A stretch of DNA of 64,000 nt from JANXQG01 sp963824275 (GTDB lineage: Bacteria > Planctomycetota > Planctomycetia > Pirellulales > Thermoguttaceae). The DNA lies in contig CAWGOT010000003.1 in assembly GCA_963824275.1 (NCBI GenBank), positions 2,914,001 to 2,978,000 on the forward strand, written 5' to 3'. The position numbers and the translations under genes are program-made. Position 1 is the first letter of the stretch. Each line of letters begins with the position of its first letter. Below, one piece after another: positions 30,954-39,731 of this stretch. The notes beneath the pieces are model-generated. The model ran no database searches and was not told where the DNA came from. It saw only the letters and a program-made list of their open reading frames with translations.

Positions 30954-32293
30954 TCGGAGTGGATGCTAGTAGTTTCTGCGCCTTCTGGTTCAATCCGAGC
31001 AGTCCTTGCCGGGCATCGTCGATCGACGAGGGCTGATCGACGCGCTGGCGGAGGAAGGCGTTCAGGTCGTCCTGCATATCGATGGCCGCGTCGACCAGCT
31101 TGTTGCCGCCGCGGCGATAGGCCCCGATCGAGATCAGGTCTTCGTGGTCGCGATGCGCGGCCAGCAGATTGCGGACTGCCGTCGCCGCGCGGCGATGCTC
31201 CTCGCCGGCGATCTCGGACATCAGACGGCTGAGGCTCGCCAGCACGTCGACGGCCGGGTAGTGGCCGCGGGCGGCCAGGTTGCGCGAGAGCCACGTGTGG
31301 CCGTCCAGCAGGCCGCGAACGGTGTCGGCGATCGGCTCGTTGGGATCGTCGCCTTCGACCAGCACGGTAAAGAAGGCCGTGATGCTCCCGGCGGGGCTGC
31401 GTCCGGCCCGCTCGATCAGCTTGGGCAGCAGGGCGAAGACCGAAGGCGGATAGCCCCGCGTGGCGGGCGGTTCGCCCGCCGCCAGGCCGATCTCGCGCTG
31501 GGCCATGGCATAGCGGGTGACGGAATCCATCAACAGCAGGACGTCCTTGCCCTGATCGCGAAAATATTCGGCGATCGCGGCGGCGGTGGCTGCCGCCTCG
31601 ACGCGGACCAGGGCCGGCTCGTCGCTGGTGGCCACGATGACCACGCTCCTGGCCAGACCCTGCGGACCAAGGTCGCGCTCGATGAACTCGTTGACCTCGC
31701 GGCCGCGCTCGCCGATCAGGGCGATGACGTTCACGTCTGCCGACGTGTAGCGGGCCATCATGCCCAACAGCACGCTCTTGCCCACGCCCGATCCGGCAAA
31801 GATGCCCATCCGCTGTCCCTTGCCGCAGGTCAACAGGCCGTCGATGGCGCGAATGCCGGTGGAGAGCGGCTGGTCGATCCGCGGCCGCGTGCAGGCATGC
31901 GGCGGCTGGCGGTCGAGTGCTGCTCTGTGGGCCAGCGCCGGCTGCGGCTTGCCGTCCACGGCCCGGCCGGAGGCGTCGATCACGCGGCCCAGCAGTCCCT
32001 CGCCGACCCGCAGCCAGCGGGCCGTTTGCCGCAGCCGCACGCGGTTGCCGTGGCGGATGCCCGCCAGGTCGCTCAAGGGATAGAGCAAAGTCATCGGGGT
32101 ACCCGTTGCGGGTCGCGAAAGCCGATCACCTCGGCCAGCAGCGGCGATACCGCTTTCCGCGCTGGATTTCTGCGATCGCCCCCACCGGCGCCGGAAAGCC
32201 CGCCGCCGAGATCGTCATGCCGACGGTCTGCGCCACGCTGCCCGTGAGGGCCGTGGTCATGACGCGATCGAGTTGTGCTTTATAGTTTTGCAT
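30949..32293 (-). CDS. fliI: Flagellum-specific ATPase FliI (one frameshift)
   Basis: About 447 residues when read from ATG 32293 (MQNYKAQLDRVMTTALTGSV) across a shift near 32145. That is the normal FliI length; the unshifted frame from 32094 lacks the N-terminal domain. Walker A GSGVGKS, Walker B VLLLMDSVTRYAMAQREIGLAAGEPPATRGYPPSVF, and GSITAFFTVLVEGDDPNEPIADTVRGLLDGH are diagnostic of the type III/flagellar ATPase. Powers substrate unfolding at the export gate with FliH and FliJ. Confidence 0.95.
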
Positions 32294-32299
32294 TTTTAT

Positions 32300-32335
32300 C
32301 CAGTACTCAGTACTCAGTACTAAGCACTAAGCTCT
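32300..32335. repeat. CAGTACTCAGTACTAAGC spacer repeat between fliH and fliI
   Basis: TACTCAGTACTCAGTACTAAG run, same family as 36752 and 37233. The last codons of fliH reach into it. Confidence 0.65.
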
Positions 32336-32967
32336 TCCTCCACGCGGGCAAGCTGGGCTTCGAACGTCTGGTCGACCGTGCCGAAACGGGTCTCCACGCG
32401 GCACCCGCCCGGCGAGACCGAGGCGTCGGCGACGATCTGCGTCTCGCCCAGTCCGGACATCTCCTGGACCAGCAACTGCACCTGGGTTTGCAGGGCCCGG
32501 TGGTCGTCCGGGTTCAGCAACAGGCGGACCTGCCCGCTGCCCGCGGCCAGTTGCAGGGCCTCGCGGATCAGGGTCAGGGGGATTTCGCGGCTGCCGCGTC
32601 AGCTCGCCGCGGATCAGCCGCTTGGCAATTTCCGCCGCCAGGTGAATGCCCGCCGCCTCCCATTGGGCCAGCCATGCCTGCTTCGCCTGATGGATGTCGA
32701 GGATCGCCTGCCGCAGGGCGGGGATGCACCGTGGCAAGCTGCTGCTGGATCATCTGCTCGACCTCGGCCAGGGCCGCCTGGCGGCCTTCGGCCTGGGCCT
32801 GGGCGCGGACGGCCGCGGCCTCCTGCTGGGCCTTGGAGCACGATCTTGGCCGCCTCCGCGCGGACCTGGTCCAGGTATTTCTTCGCCTGGTCGGCCATGT
32901 CGTCGAAGTTGAACGCCACGCTGGCGGTAGCCATGTTCTGGTCGGTGGCGCGAAGGACCGTGGGCAT
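32320..32967 (-). CDS. fliH: FliH-like ATPase regulator (several frameshifts)
   Basis: About 215 residues pieced together across shifts near 32840, 32730 and 32590. Segments: VAFNFDDMADQAKKYLDQVRAEAAKI; QQEAAAVRAQAQAEGRQAALAEVEQMIQQQL; LRQAILDIHQAKQAWLAQWEAAGIHLAAEIAKRLIRGEL; and VRLLLNPDDHRALQTQVQLLVQEMSGLGETQIVADASVSPGGCRVETRFG. The last is the conserved FliH/HrpE C-terminus. Coiled coil followed by this domain, plus position between fliG and fliI, supports the call. Confidence 0.85.
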
Positions 32968-32973
32968 GATGGT

Positions 32974-33062
32974 TCAGGGAGCGGGGAGCGGGGAGCGGGG
33001 AGCGGGGAGCGGAAAGCGGGAAGCATTGCTCCCGGCTTCCTGCTCCCTGCTCTCTGCTTCAT
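32974..33062. repeat. GAGCGGGGAGCGGG repeat at the fliG 3' end
   Basis: GGAGCGGGGAGCGGGGAGCG (seven-base units) followed by CTTCCTGCTCCCTGCTCTCTGC; overlaps the fliG stop and fills the fliG-fliH spacer. Confidence 0.8.
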
Positions 33063-34063
33063 AATTCGTCCGGCTGGCAATCCGCGCCACCTGCCGCCGG
33101 GCTTCTTCCACGTCGCGGAGGCGGATCGGGCCGGGATGGTCGAGCTTCTGGCGGACGCGCGCGGGCGTCGGCTTGCGGTAGGCGGCCAGCAAGCGGCGCG
33201 ATCAGTTCCGGCGCCGCGCCGAACAAGGCCGGCAACATCAGGTCCGGCCCCGCTTCGTCGAAGACCTCGGCCAGCACGTCGGCGTCCAGGTCGGCCAGGT
33301 CATCGAAACGCCAATTGCCGCCACCAAGGGTCCCGCAGCTTCTCGGCCAGCGTGCGGTCGCGGCTGGCCAGGTTGTCGAGGATGCGCATGCCCACGCGGC
33401 CGTCGGTGGCCTTCAGGATTCCGGCCACGGCCTGCAAACCGGCCACGCGGCGGCGCTGCATTTCGGCACCGGCTGTGAGAACCTGCGACCGCAGCGTCTC
33501 CTCGACCTCGCGGAGGATTTCCGGATCGGTCTCTTCCAGATCGACCAGCCGATGGATGACGTCGACCTGCACGTTCTCCGGCAGCCGCGACAGCACGGCC
33601 CCCGCCCGCGCTGGCGGCAAGTGCGAGAGCACCAGGGCGATCGTCTGCGGACGCTCGTTGCCCAGCACGCGGACCAGCTTCTCGGCCTCGGCCTCCTGGA
33701 GGAAGCGGAAAGGGGGAGGCGGGGAGCCACCCAGAGGGTGCCCGGCGGGGAGCGGGGAGCAAGAGACATCGCTTCCGCCTCCTGCGCCTGGCACCATATT
33801 CCCTGCTCCGTGCCCTGTGAGCGAGCTGGGAGTGGACGGCAGCCATTCCACTCCCCGCTCTGGGCTCTGCGCTCCCTGCCCTGTGAACTCGTCGATCACC
33901 CGCCGCTGTTCGCCCTGGTCGATGTCTTCCATTTCCACGACGATGCCCGGACCTGGCGGGCCTGTTCCGGCGTCAATTGATCGAGCACGGCGTCGGCCGC
34001 GGCCGTATCGAGGCTGGCCACCAGGATGGCCGCCTTGCGAAGTCCGTCGTTGGAGAGTTTCAT
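32974..34063 (-). CDS. fliG: Flagellar motor switch protein FliG with repeat-coded insert (frameshifts)
   Basis: About 360 residues from ATG 34063 (MKLSNDGLRKAAILVASLD; ATG 34069 also possible). After a shift near 33945: VEMEDIDQGEQRRVIDEF, then an insert, then EAEKLVRVLGNERPQTIALVLSHLPPARAGAVLSRLPENVQVDVIHRLVDLEE, GMRILDNLASRDRTLAEKL. After shifts near 33310 and 33200: FDDLADLD, RQKLDHPGPIRLRDVEEARRQVARIA. The insert (33711-33881) adds about 57 Gly/Ser/Pro-rich residues between the N and M domains, and the last 25 residues (SRFPLPAPRSPLPAP) are coded by GAGCGGG repeats. Part of the rotor C ring. Confidence 0.88.
33711..33881 (-). repeat. GAGCGGGGAGC-type element translated inside fliG
   Basis: GGCGGGGAGCGGGGAGCAAG on one side, CACTCCCCGCTCTGGGC and GCGCTCCCTGCCCTGTG on the other. 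Encodes the extra segment of FliG in frame. Confidence 0.7.
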
Positions 34064-34076
34064 GATCATCTGGCGT

Positions 34077-35731
34077 TCAGTTCACTTGTCCGATCCAGGT
34101 GCGGAGGATATTGGCCGCCGAATCAGGATCTTCCTTCACGAATTCGGAGAGCTCGTCGCGGAGCGAAGGGCCGCTGCCGGTGATGCGGCGGAGGCGGCGG
34201 GCAGCAGTCACCTCGACCTCTTCTTCGGCCGCCTGGGGCTTCGGCTCACTGCCGCTGACGCGCATCGAAATTGCTGCCGACTCCGCCGGCGGGGCCGGAA
34301 GGCTGCGGAGCAGCGAACGCAGCATGCCCAGGCTGAAGAGCACCAGGCCCACCATCGCGATCGTCGGCCAGTTCTGGCCCAGCCAAGACGTGGCCCGCTG
34401 CATCGCCGGCGTGGCCGCGATCTCGGCAACCTTGATGTCCTGGAAGGTCGTCACCGTGACCAGCGAGGTCGCGTCCTTGATTTCCGGCGCGGTCGGCAGC
34501 AGGTTGGCGACGGCCGTGCGGACATCCTGCGTGATCTCGGTGCGGATCGGCTCGATGGCCTGCGCGTCGGGCCTCTTGACTTCTTCGCCCTCCTTGGGCG
34601 GGTTCCGCTGCTGCCAGACTTTCTCGTAGTAGCCTGCCGGGATGCCGACGGAGACCTTGGCCAGTTTCGGAGTCAGGCCGAACTTCTCGGTTTCCGTGCT
34701 CGTCGAATTCACGATGTTGATCTGTTCGCTCTTGCTTTCATCTTTGGTCTCGGTCCCCTTACCGAGCGAGGCCGGCGCCATGGCGCCACCGCTAGTGTTT
34801 GACTGAAGACCCGGTGCCCCGCCGGACGGCGCCGACTCGCGGGTCATCGTACTGGTGTTTTGCGAGTCTTTGACCGTGATCGGCTTGGGGTCGTTCTTAA
34901 TTTCGTAGCTGCGGCTGTTCTTTTGCTGGTCGAGTGTTACGAGCGATGTCACGGTGACGCCTGGAATATAAGAGAGGTATTGGCGGACCTTGGTGGTCAA
35001 CTCCTGTTCGGCGGCTCGCACGGCGCGGGCGTAGGCGTCGTCATTGGAGCCGCCGCGGCCCTCGGCCCCGATGTGAAGCGCCCGTTGGCATCGGCAATCG
35101 TGACATTTTCGGGCTTCATGCCAGCAATGGCGGCAGCAACATAGTAACGGATCGTGTCGACCTGGTCCTCATCCAGAGGCACGCCCCCGATTCCTTGGGC
35201 CGCCACCGAGGCCGTTTGCAGCGGCGGCAGACCGATTCCGCCCGACTGCGGCTGCCGGTCGATGAGCACCGACGCCCGCTCGACGCCCTTCAAGCTGCTG
35301 ATCACGTCAGCCATTTCTTGTTCCAGTGCTATCAGGTGTTGCTCCTCGCGCTGCTTGGGAGACGCCAAGAGGTAGTTGTCTCCGGCGTCCTTGAGCCTTT
35401 CACCGAAATTTGGCGGCAGGGCCTTGGCGTCGGCCAGCGCGGCCAGATAGGCGGCACGCTTGGAATGGGGCACCTTCAGCCGCCCGCCTTCAAGTGTGAA
35501 ATCATTCAGGCCGGCCTTGCCGAGGACCTCTGCCATCTTGTCCAAGGTGGCCGTCGATATCGACTCGTTGCCGAACAGGTAGTCCTCGCCGCCGCCCACC
35601 TGCGACTGGAACAAGTAGCCCACGCTGACCACGGCCACCACCAGCAGCAGACCGGTCGTGATCCGGCCGCCGGGGGTCATCGAGCGGAACAGGTCGTTGA
35701 ATTGAGCAAAGGCTTTGTTGAGGAAGTCCAT
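34077..35731 (-). CDS. fliF: Flagellar MS-ring protein FliF (one frameshift)
   Basis: About 551 residues across a shift near 35050. N-terminal membrane segment (TGLLLVVAVVSVGYLFQ), the secretin-like ring domains (VERASVLIDRQPQSGGIGLPPLQTASVAAQ; VDTIRYYVAAAIAGMKPENVTIADANG), VRQYLSYIPGVTVTSLVTLD, a low-complexity loop with KDSQNTSTMTRESAPSGG, KLAKVSVGIPAGYYEKVW, a second membrane segment (WPTIAMVGLVLFSLGMLRSLL) and a C-terminal FliG-binding tail (DELSEFVKEDPDSAANILRTWI). This is the base on which the flagellum assembles. Confidence 0.95.
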
Positions 35732-35737
35732 GGTCCG

Positions 35738-35820
35738 GTGTCAGGTGCTAGGTGTCAGGTGTCAGGTGTCAGGTGTCACGTCCCCTCGCCCTCCGGGAGA
35801 GGGCTAGGGTGAGGGCGATG
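35738..35820. repeat. GTGTCAGGTG and CTCCGGGAGAGGG spacer repeats between fliE and fliF
   Basis: Five GTGTCAGGT units (35741-35776) then CCCTCGCCCTCCGGGAGAGG, a small palindrome that also resembles the kinase-linker stretch at 1250-1290. Confidence 0.75.
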
Positions 35821-35822
35821 GT

Positions 35823-36149
35823 TCAAATTTGCAAGTTCTTGATTTCCGTAAAGGCGTCGACCAGCTTGTTGCGGACCTGGATCATCATCTGGAAGGCGAT
35901 GTCGGCCTTCTGCACGGCGGTCAGGACTTCGGCCGGGTTGACGTTGCCGCCGGTCGCCAGCTTTTCCACGGCCTTGTCCGCGGCGGCCTGCATCGAGTTC
36001 ACGTCCTGGATCGACTGCACGAGGAAGTCCTTGAACGACGGCCCGCCCTCCGCAGTGCCCGCGGCGCCGCCGCGCGGCCCGGTTGCAGGATGGGAGACGT
36101 CGTTATGCCGGTAATAGGGGTCATGTTTATGCCAGGTCAATCGGGGCAA
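35823..36149 (-). CDS. fliE: Flagellar hook-basal body protein FliE
   Basis: 108 residues in the open frame; the conserved part is SFKDFLVQSIQDVNSMQAAADKAVEKLATGGNVNPAEVLTAVQKADIAFQMMIQVRNKLVDAFTEI. It joins the MS ring to the rod. The first 30 residues do not look like FliE. An alternative ATG at 36122 in another frame reads MTPITGITTSPILQPG, a more FliE-like start, which would need one shift near 36060. Confidence 0.9.
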   Translation of the reverse strand: MPRLTWHKHDPYYRHNDVSHPATGPRGGAAGTAEGGPSFKDFLVQSIQDVNSMQAAADKAVEKLATGGNVNPAEVLTAVQKADIAFQMMIQVRNKLVDAFTEIKNLQI

Positions 36150-36312
36150 GGAAAATTCGAAATCCGAAACTCGAAATCCGAAACAAATCCGAAATGAAAA
36201 AATTCAAATGATCAAAACGGTTTTGGACCTTCCTGTTTTGTATTGGAATTTTTTTTTTTATTTTTGTATTGGAATTTGTTTCGGATTTCGAGTTTCGGAT
36301 TTCGGATTTCTT
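36150..36312. repeat. GGATTTCGGATTT two-armed element between flgC and fliE
   Basis: Left arm AAATCCGAAACTCGAAATCC, centre ATGATCAAAACGGTTTTGGA and a T-rich tract, right arm GTTTCGGATTTCGAGTTTCG. The arms share even the single CTCG variant, which fits a stem kept paired. Confidence 0.88.
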
Positions 36313-36315
36313 TTC

Positions 36316-36729
36316 TTACGCCAGGATCTTCAACGTCTGCTGCTCCATGTCTTTCGAAATATCCATCGCACCGAGGTTGGCCTCGTACGATCGGGCCGCC
36401 TCCAGGGCGTTGGTGAACTCGGTCATCAGGTCGATGTTCGGATAGGCCACCTCGCCGGCGTGAGGGCCGGACTTCACGGCGTCCGGATGGTTCGGCTCGC
36501 GCCGCCAGATCGGTTCGGTGGGCAGGCTCTGGACCGAGCTGACCTTCACGCCGGCCGCGCCGTTGCTGCCCTCTTCGGTCTCGAAGACGACCGTCTTCGG
36601 CTGGTAGGGCATCTTTTCGCCGCTGGAGGTGTGCGTGCTCTTGATGTTGGCAATGTTGTTGGAAATCTGGAACATGCGCTGCCGCTGCGCCACCAGGCCG
36701 CTGGCACTAATATCGAGGGCGGAAATCAT
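36316..36729 (-). CDS. flgC: Flagellar proximal rod protein FlgC
   Basis: 137 residues, normal length. ALDISASGLVAQRQRMFQISNNIANIKST at the N-terminus, VPYPNID-like stretch as EVAYPNIDLMTEFTNALEAARSYEANLGAMDISKDMEQQTLKIL at the C-terminus. Follows flgB. Confidence 0.96.
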   Translation of the reverse strand: MISALDISASGLVAQRQRMFQISNNIANIKSTHTSSGEKMPYQPKTVVFETEEGSNGAAGVKVSSVQSLPTEPIWRREPNHPDAVKSGPHAGEVAYPNIDLMTEFTNALEAARSYEANLGAMDISKDMEQQTLKILA

Positions 36730-36751
36730 CTTTGGTTCTCCGGGGGACTAA

Positions 36752-36780
36752 AAAGTACTCAGTGCTCAGTACTCAGTATT
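36752..36780. repeat. AGTACTCAGTGCTCAGTAC spacer repeat between flgB and flgC
   Basis: Short run of ACTCAGT units in the 50-base spacer. Confidence 0.65.
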
Positions 36781-37188
36781 CAAACCGTTCCACGAATCGC
36801 CGTCTGCAACTGGTGGAACTGGTCCTCAAGGATCGTAATCGCCAAATTGTGCTGCATGTGGTTCTTTACCATCTCGCTGACCTGTGATTCCATGTCGACA
36901 TTGTTCATGTCGTGGCGAAGGATCTGCGACGACTTGGCCACCTCGGCCATCAACGTCTTCGGCGCAAGTTCCGATTTCGCCCGGCGAGCCAACCTGCGGC
37001 TGGTCGCGCTCGTCAATCGCCTGTTTCAGGCGGGCCTGAAAATCCTCCACCGACAAGTCCCGCGCCTGGTAGCCGGGGGTGTCGATGTTCGCGATGTTGC
37101 CTGCCAAGACCGCGTTCCGGGCCTGCGAGAAGCTCACGACTTCCTGCAAGACGGGGATCGTAGTGGATTGGAACAAGGCGGATAACAT
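36780..37188 (-). CDS. flgB: Flagellar proximal rod protein FlgB (one frameshift)
   Basis: About 136 residues from ATG 37188 (MLSALFQSTTIPVLQEVVSFSQARNAVLAGNIANIDTPGYQARDLSVEDFQARLKQAI). After a shift near 36965 it continues KTLMAEVAKSSQILRHDMNNVDMESQVSEMVKNHMQHNLAITIL. Both ends are typical. First structural gene of the transcription unit, directly behind a sigma-54 promoter (37217-37233). Confidence 0.93.
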
Positions 37189-37216
37189 GGCGACTATCTT
37201 GGGTTTGGGGATTCTC

Positions 37217-37233
37217 TGCAAGGGCCGTGCCGA
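37217..37233 (-). promoter_or_regulatory. Sigma-54 (RpoN) promoter for the flgB-led flagellar operon
   Basis: On the minus strand: TCGGCACGGCCCTTGCAG. This matches the consensus GGCACG-N4-TTGCW with exact spacing between GG and GC. The start site would fall about 15-20 nt before the flgB ATG. The neighbouring activator has the GAFTGA loop required to use such a promoter. Confidence 0.8.
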
Positions 37234-37330
37234 AAGGGTCTTAGAACTTAGATCCTATGGATACAATCTTGAAGCTCTAAGCTCTAAGCACTAAGCACTA
37301 AGCACTGCGTACTGAGTACTGTGCACTAAA
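37233..37330. repeat. CTTAGAAC / AAGCACTAAGC / ACTGAGTACT repeats upstream of flgB
   Basis: CTAAGCTCTAAGCACTAAGC then ACTGCGTACTGAGTACTGTG. Sits between the activator gene and the sigma-54 promoter, where activator-binding sites would be expected. Confidence 0.7.
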
Positions 37331-37380
37331 TATCCCAATTCGGCAATTCCTGCGCTTCACCTACGGCAGAATCTGCCGGT

Positions 37381-38841
37381 CTACTGCATGCGTGTCATCG
37401 TCTCCGTCATAAAGGATTTCTCACGGGGGGCGTAACCATACTGCCGCAACTTGCCGGAAAGCGTGCGGATGCCGATGCCCAGGGCCTTGGCCGTGCGGGC
37501 GCGATGGCCGCCGTAATGCTCCAGCGTGGCCTCGATCAATCGCCGCTCCATCTCCTCCAGGCTGATTCCCACCGGAACGCTCTCCTCGGCGTCGGCGCGG
37601 CTCGGCACCGATGTACCCATGGTCGTTGGCGCGACGATCAGCCAGCGGCGGAGCTCGTCGGCCGTCACGCAACCGGTCGTCGTCAGCACGCTCGCCCTGG
37701 TGACGATGTTCTCCAGTTCCCGGACGTTGCCCGGCCAGTGGTAATCGAGCAGCAACTGCGCGGCGGCCGGCTCCAGCGCGCAGCAGTCGCGTTGCAAACG
37801 CTGCGCGGATCGCTGAAAGAAATAGGCGGCCAGTTCCGGCACGTCCTCGCGGCGCTGGCGGAGCGGCGGCACCGTGAGCGGCAGCACGGCCAGGCGGAAG
37901 TAAAGGTCTTCGCGGAAACGGCCCGCCGCGACCTCGCCCTGCAAATCGCGGTTCGTCGTGGCCAGCACGCGGACGTCGACGTGCAGCGTCTTGCACGAGC
38001 CGACCCGCTCGAACGATTTCTCCTGCAACACCCGCAGCAGCTTGGCCTGCAAGGCCAGATCGATCTCGGTGACCTCGTCCAGCAGGATCGTGCCGCCCTG
38101 GGCCGCCTCGAAGCGGCCGGTCCGCGGGGCGTCGGCCCCGGTAAAGGCCCCTTTTTCGTGGCCGAAGAGCTCGCTTTCCATGAGGTGCGCCGAGAGCACA
38201 GGGCAGTTCAAGCTGACCATCGGCGTGGCGTGGCGATGGCTGGCGGCATGGATCGCCCGCGCGACCAACTCCTTGCCCGTGCCGCTCTCGCCCGCGATCA
38301 GCACGGTCTCCGAGGTCGGCCCGATCTGCAAGATCCGCGTCCGCAGGGCCTGCATCGCAGGGCTGGAGCCGATCATCGCCGGCGAGCTAACGTCGGCGAT
38401 GGCATCGGCCGGCTCCGGATGCACCAGCCGCCCGTGCCGCATGGCCTGTGTCACCAGCCGCTCCAGGGCGTCGGCCTCGAACGGCTTCTCGATGTAATCG
38501 AAGGCACCGTGCCGCATGGCCTCGACGGCCGTGGCCACCGTGGCGTGGGCCGTGACCATCACGATCTGCGGTCCCATGTACTCATGGGCTGGGCATTGCC
38601 GCTGCCGCAGTTGGACGATCAGCTCGATGCCGGTCATGCCCGGCATCATCATGTCGGTGACGATGCAATCGAAGCGGGCCTTTTGCAAGACCTGCAGAGC
38701 CTCGGCCCCGGAACTGCAGCATTGCACGTGGTGGCCGGCATGCCGCAGCACGTCGGCCATCGACTCGCGGGCGCGGGCGTGGTCGTCGACCACCAGCACG
38801 CGGCCGATTGACGAAGACGGGATAGGCGAGTTCGCAGCCAT
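37381..38841 (-). CDS. Sigma-54-dependent response regulator (FlrC/NtrC type)
   Basis: 486 residues. Receiver domain (14-130) with VLVVDD, phosphoacceptor Asp63 in VTDMMMPGM and VMVTAHA; AAA+ domain with Walker A GESGTGKE, GAFTGA (sigma-54 contact), Walker B GGTILLDEV and the HWPGNVRELENIV sensor; C-terminal Fis-type helix-turn-helix (EATLEHYGGHRARTAKALGIGIRTLSGKLRQYG). It probably activates the sigma-54 promoter before flgB. Two short repeats are translated in frame: residues about 83-91 (CPAHEYMGP) in the receiver, and MGTSVPSR between the AAA+ and DNA-binding domains. Start overlaps the kinase stop. Confidence 0.93.
   Translation of the reverse strand: MAANSPIPSSSIGRVLVVDDHARARESMADVLRHAGHHVQCCSSGAEALQVLQKARFDCIVTDMMMPGMTGIELIVQLRQRQCPAHEYMGPQIVMVTAHATVATAVEAMRHGAFDYIEKPFEADALERLVTQAMRHGRLVHPEPADAIADVSSPAMIGSSPAMQALRTRILQIGPTSETVLIAGESGTGKELVARAIHAASHRHATPMVSLNCPVLSAHLMESELFGHEKGAFTGADAPRTGRFEAAQGGTILLDEVTEIDLALQAKLLRVLQEKSFERVGSCKTLHVDVRVLATTNRDLQGEVAAGRFREDLYFRLAVLPLTVPPLRQRREDVPELAAYFFQRSAQRLQRDCCALEPAAAQLLLDYHWPGNVRELENIVTRASVLTTTGCVTADELRRWLIVAPTTMGTSVPSRADAEESVPVGISLEEMERRLIEATLEHYGGHRARTAKALGIGIRTLSGKLRQYGYAPREKSFMTETMTRMQ
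37604..37629 (-). repeat. Short CATGTACCCATGG repeat in the sigma-54 activator linker
   Basis: GGCACCGATGTACCCATGGT on the plus strand, encoding TTMGTSVP in the linker before the DNA-binding domain. Confidence 0.7.
38570..38594 (-). repeat. Short CATGTACTCATGG repeat in the receiver domain
   Basis: TCCCATGTACTCATGGGCTG on the plus strand. It encodes AHEYMGP just before the VMVTAHA strand and lengthens the loop compared with ordinary receivers. Confidence 0.7.
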
Positions 38842-39722
38842 CAGGCAGCCTCCTGGGAAAAGCCGGCAGACGAAAGGAAGGGGAACCTCAAGGTAAAGAC
38901 CGCGCCGCGACCCGGAGCACCGGGTACCCCGCCGTTGGCCGCGGCGGCCGTGCCGCCGTGGGCCTCGGCAATTCGCGCGACGATGGCCAGCCCCAGGCCC
39001 GTGCCGGACTGCTTGGTGGTGAAGAACGGCTCGAAGACCCGCGGCAGGTCGTCCGCGGGCAGGCCCGGTCCGCTGTCGGCGACGTGAAGTTCCAAGCCGC
39101 CGGGTGAAACGCTGGAACTGACCGTCAGCGTGCCGCCCTGGGGCATCACGTCCAAGGCGTTGAGCACGAGGTTCAGCACCGCGCGGCGGAGCATTTCGCG
39201 ATCGGCCCTCAAGGTCTGTTGCGGCGGGACCTCGAGCTCGAAGCGGATCTTCTGCGCGGCCAACTGCGGGGCCAGCGCGGCCGCGACGTCGGCCAGCAGC
39301 TTGCGGAGCGGGAGTTCGGCCAACTGCGGATCGCGGTCCGAGGTGAAGTGCAAGAGGTCGTTGACCATCACGTCCATGGCGCGGAATCCGGCGCTGACTT
39401 TCTCCAGCATGTCGAGGCTTTCCGCGTCGCTGCCCACGCGGCGGCGGAGCATGCTCAAGTACAACGTGACCGGCACCAGGTTGTTCCGCACCTCGTGGGC
39501 CACGTGCGAGGCCATCTGGCCCAGGTCGGCCAGGCGGTTCTTGCGGGCCAGCTCGCGGTTCTTGATCTCCAATTCGGCGGTGAGCTGGCGGACCTCGTCG
39601 CGCAGGGCGTCGTGCGTCTGCTCCAGCCGCAGCGTGGCCGTGTGCCAGGCTGCCAGGATCGTTTGCAGATCGGCGCTGGCGTCCAGGCTCGCAGGGTCAA
39701 CGGCAATCGCAGGTTGTGTCAT
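38841..39722 (-). CDS. Cytoplasmic sensor histidine kinase (FlrB type)
   Basis: 293 residues. No membrane segment and no recognisable PAS domain; an N-terminal coiled coil (RDEVRQLTAELEIKNRELARKN) leads into the H box ASHVAHEVRNNLVPVTLYLSMLRRR. ATP-binding domain with N box (NLVLNALDVMPQGG), G1 DSGPGLPADD, F box FEPFFTTK and G2 GTGLGLAIVARIAEAHGG. Coupled to the sigma-54 activator by an ATGA-type overlap. Together they should control class II/III flagellar genes. The signal sensed is unknown. Confidence 0.92.
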   Translation of the reverse strand: MTQPAIAVDPASLDASADLQTILAAWHTATLRLEQTHDALRDEVRQLTAELEIKNRELARKNRLADLGQMASHVAHEVRNNLVPVTLYLSMLRRRVGSDAESLDMLEKVSAGFRAMDVMVNDLLHFTSDRDPQLAELPLRKLLADVAAALAPQLAAQKIRFELEVPPQQTLRADREMLRRAVLNLVLNALDVMPQGGTLTVSSSVSPGGLELHVADSGPGLPADDLPRVFEPFFTTKQSGTGLGLAIVARIAEAHGGTAAAANGGVPGAPGRGAVFTLRFPFLSSAGFSQEAA

Positions 39723-39731
39723 GGCTCGAAG

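Noticed and set aside
32275..34065. 596-codon plus-strand open frame
   Set aside because: Antisense to fliH and fliG, which are recognisable on the minus strand.
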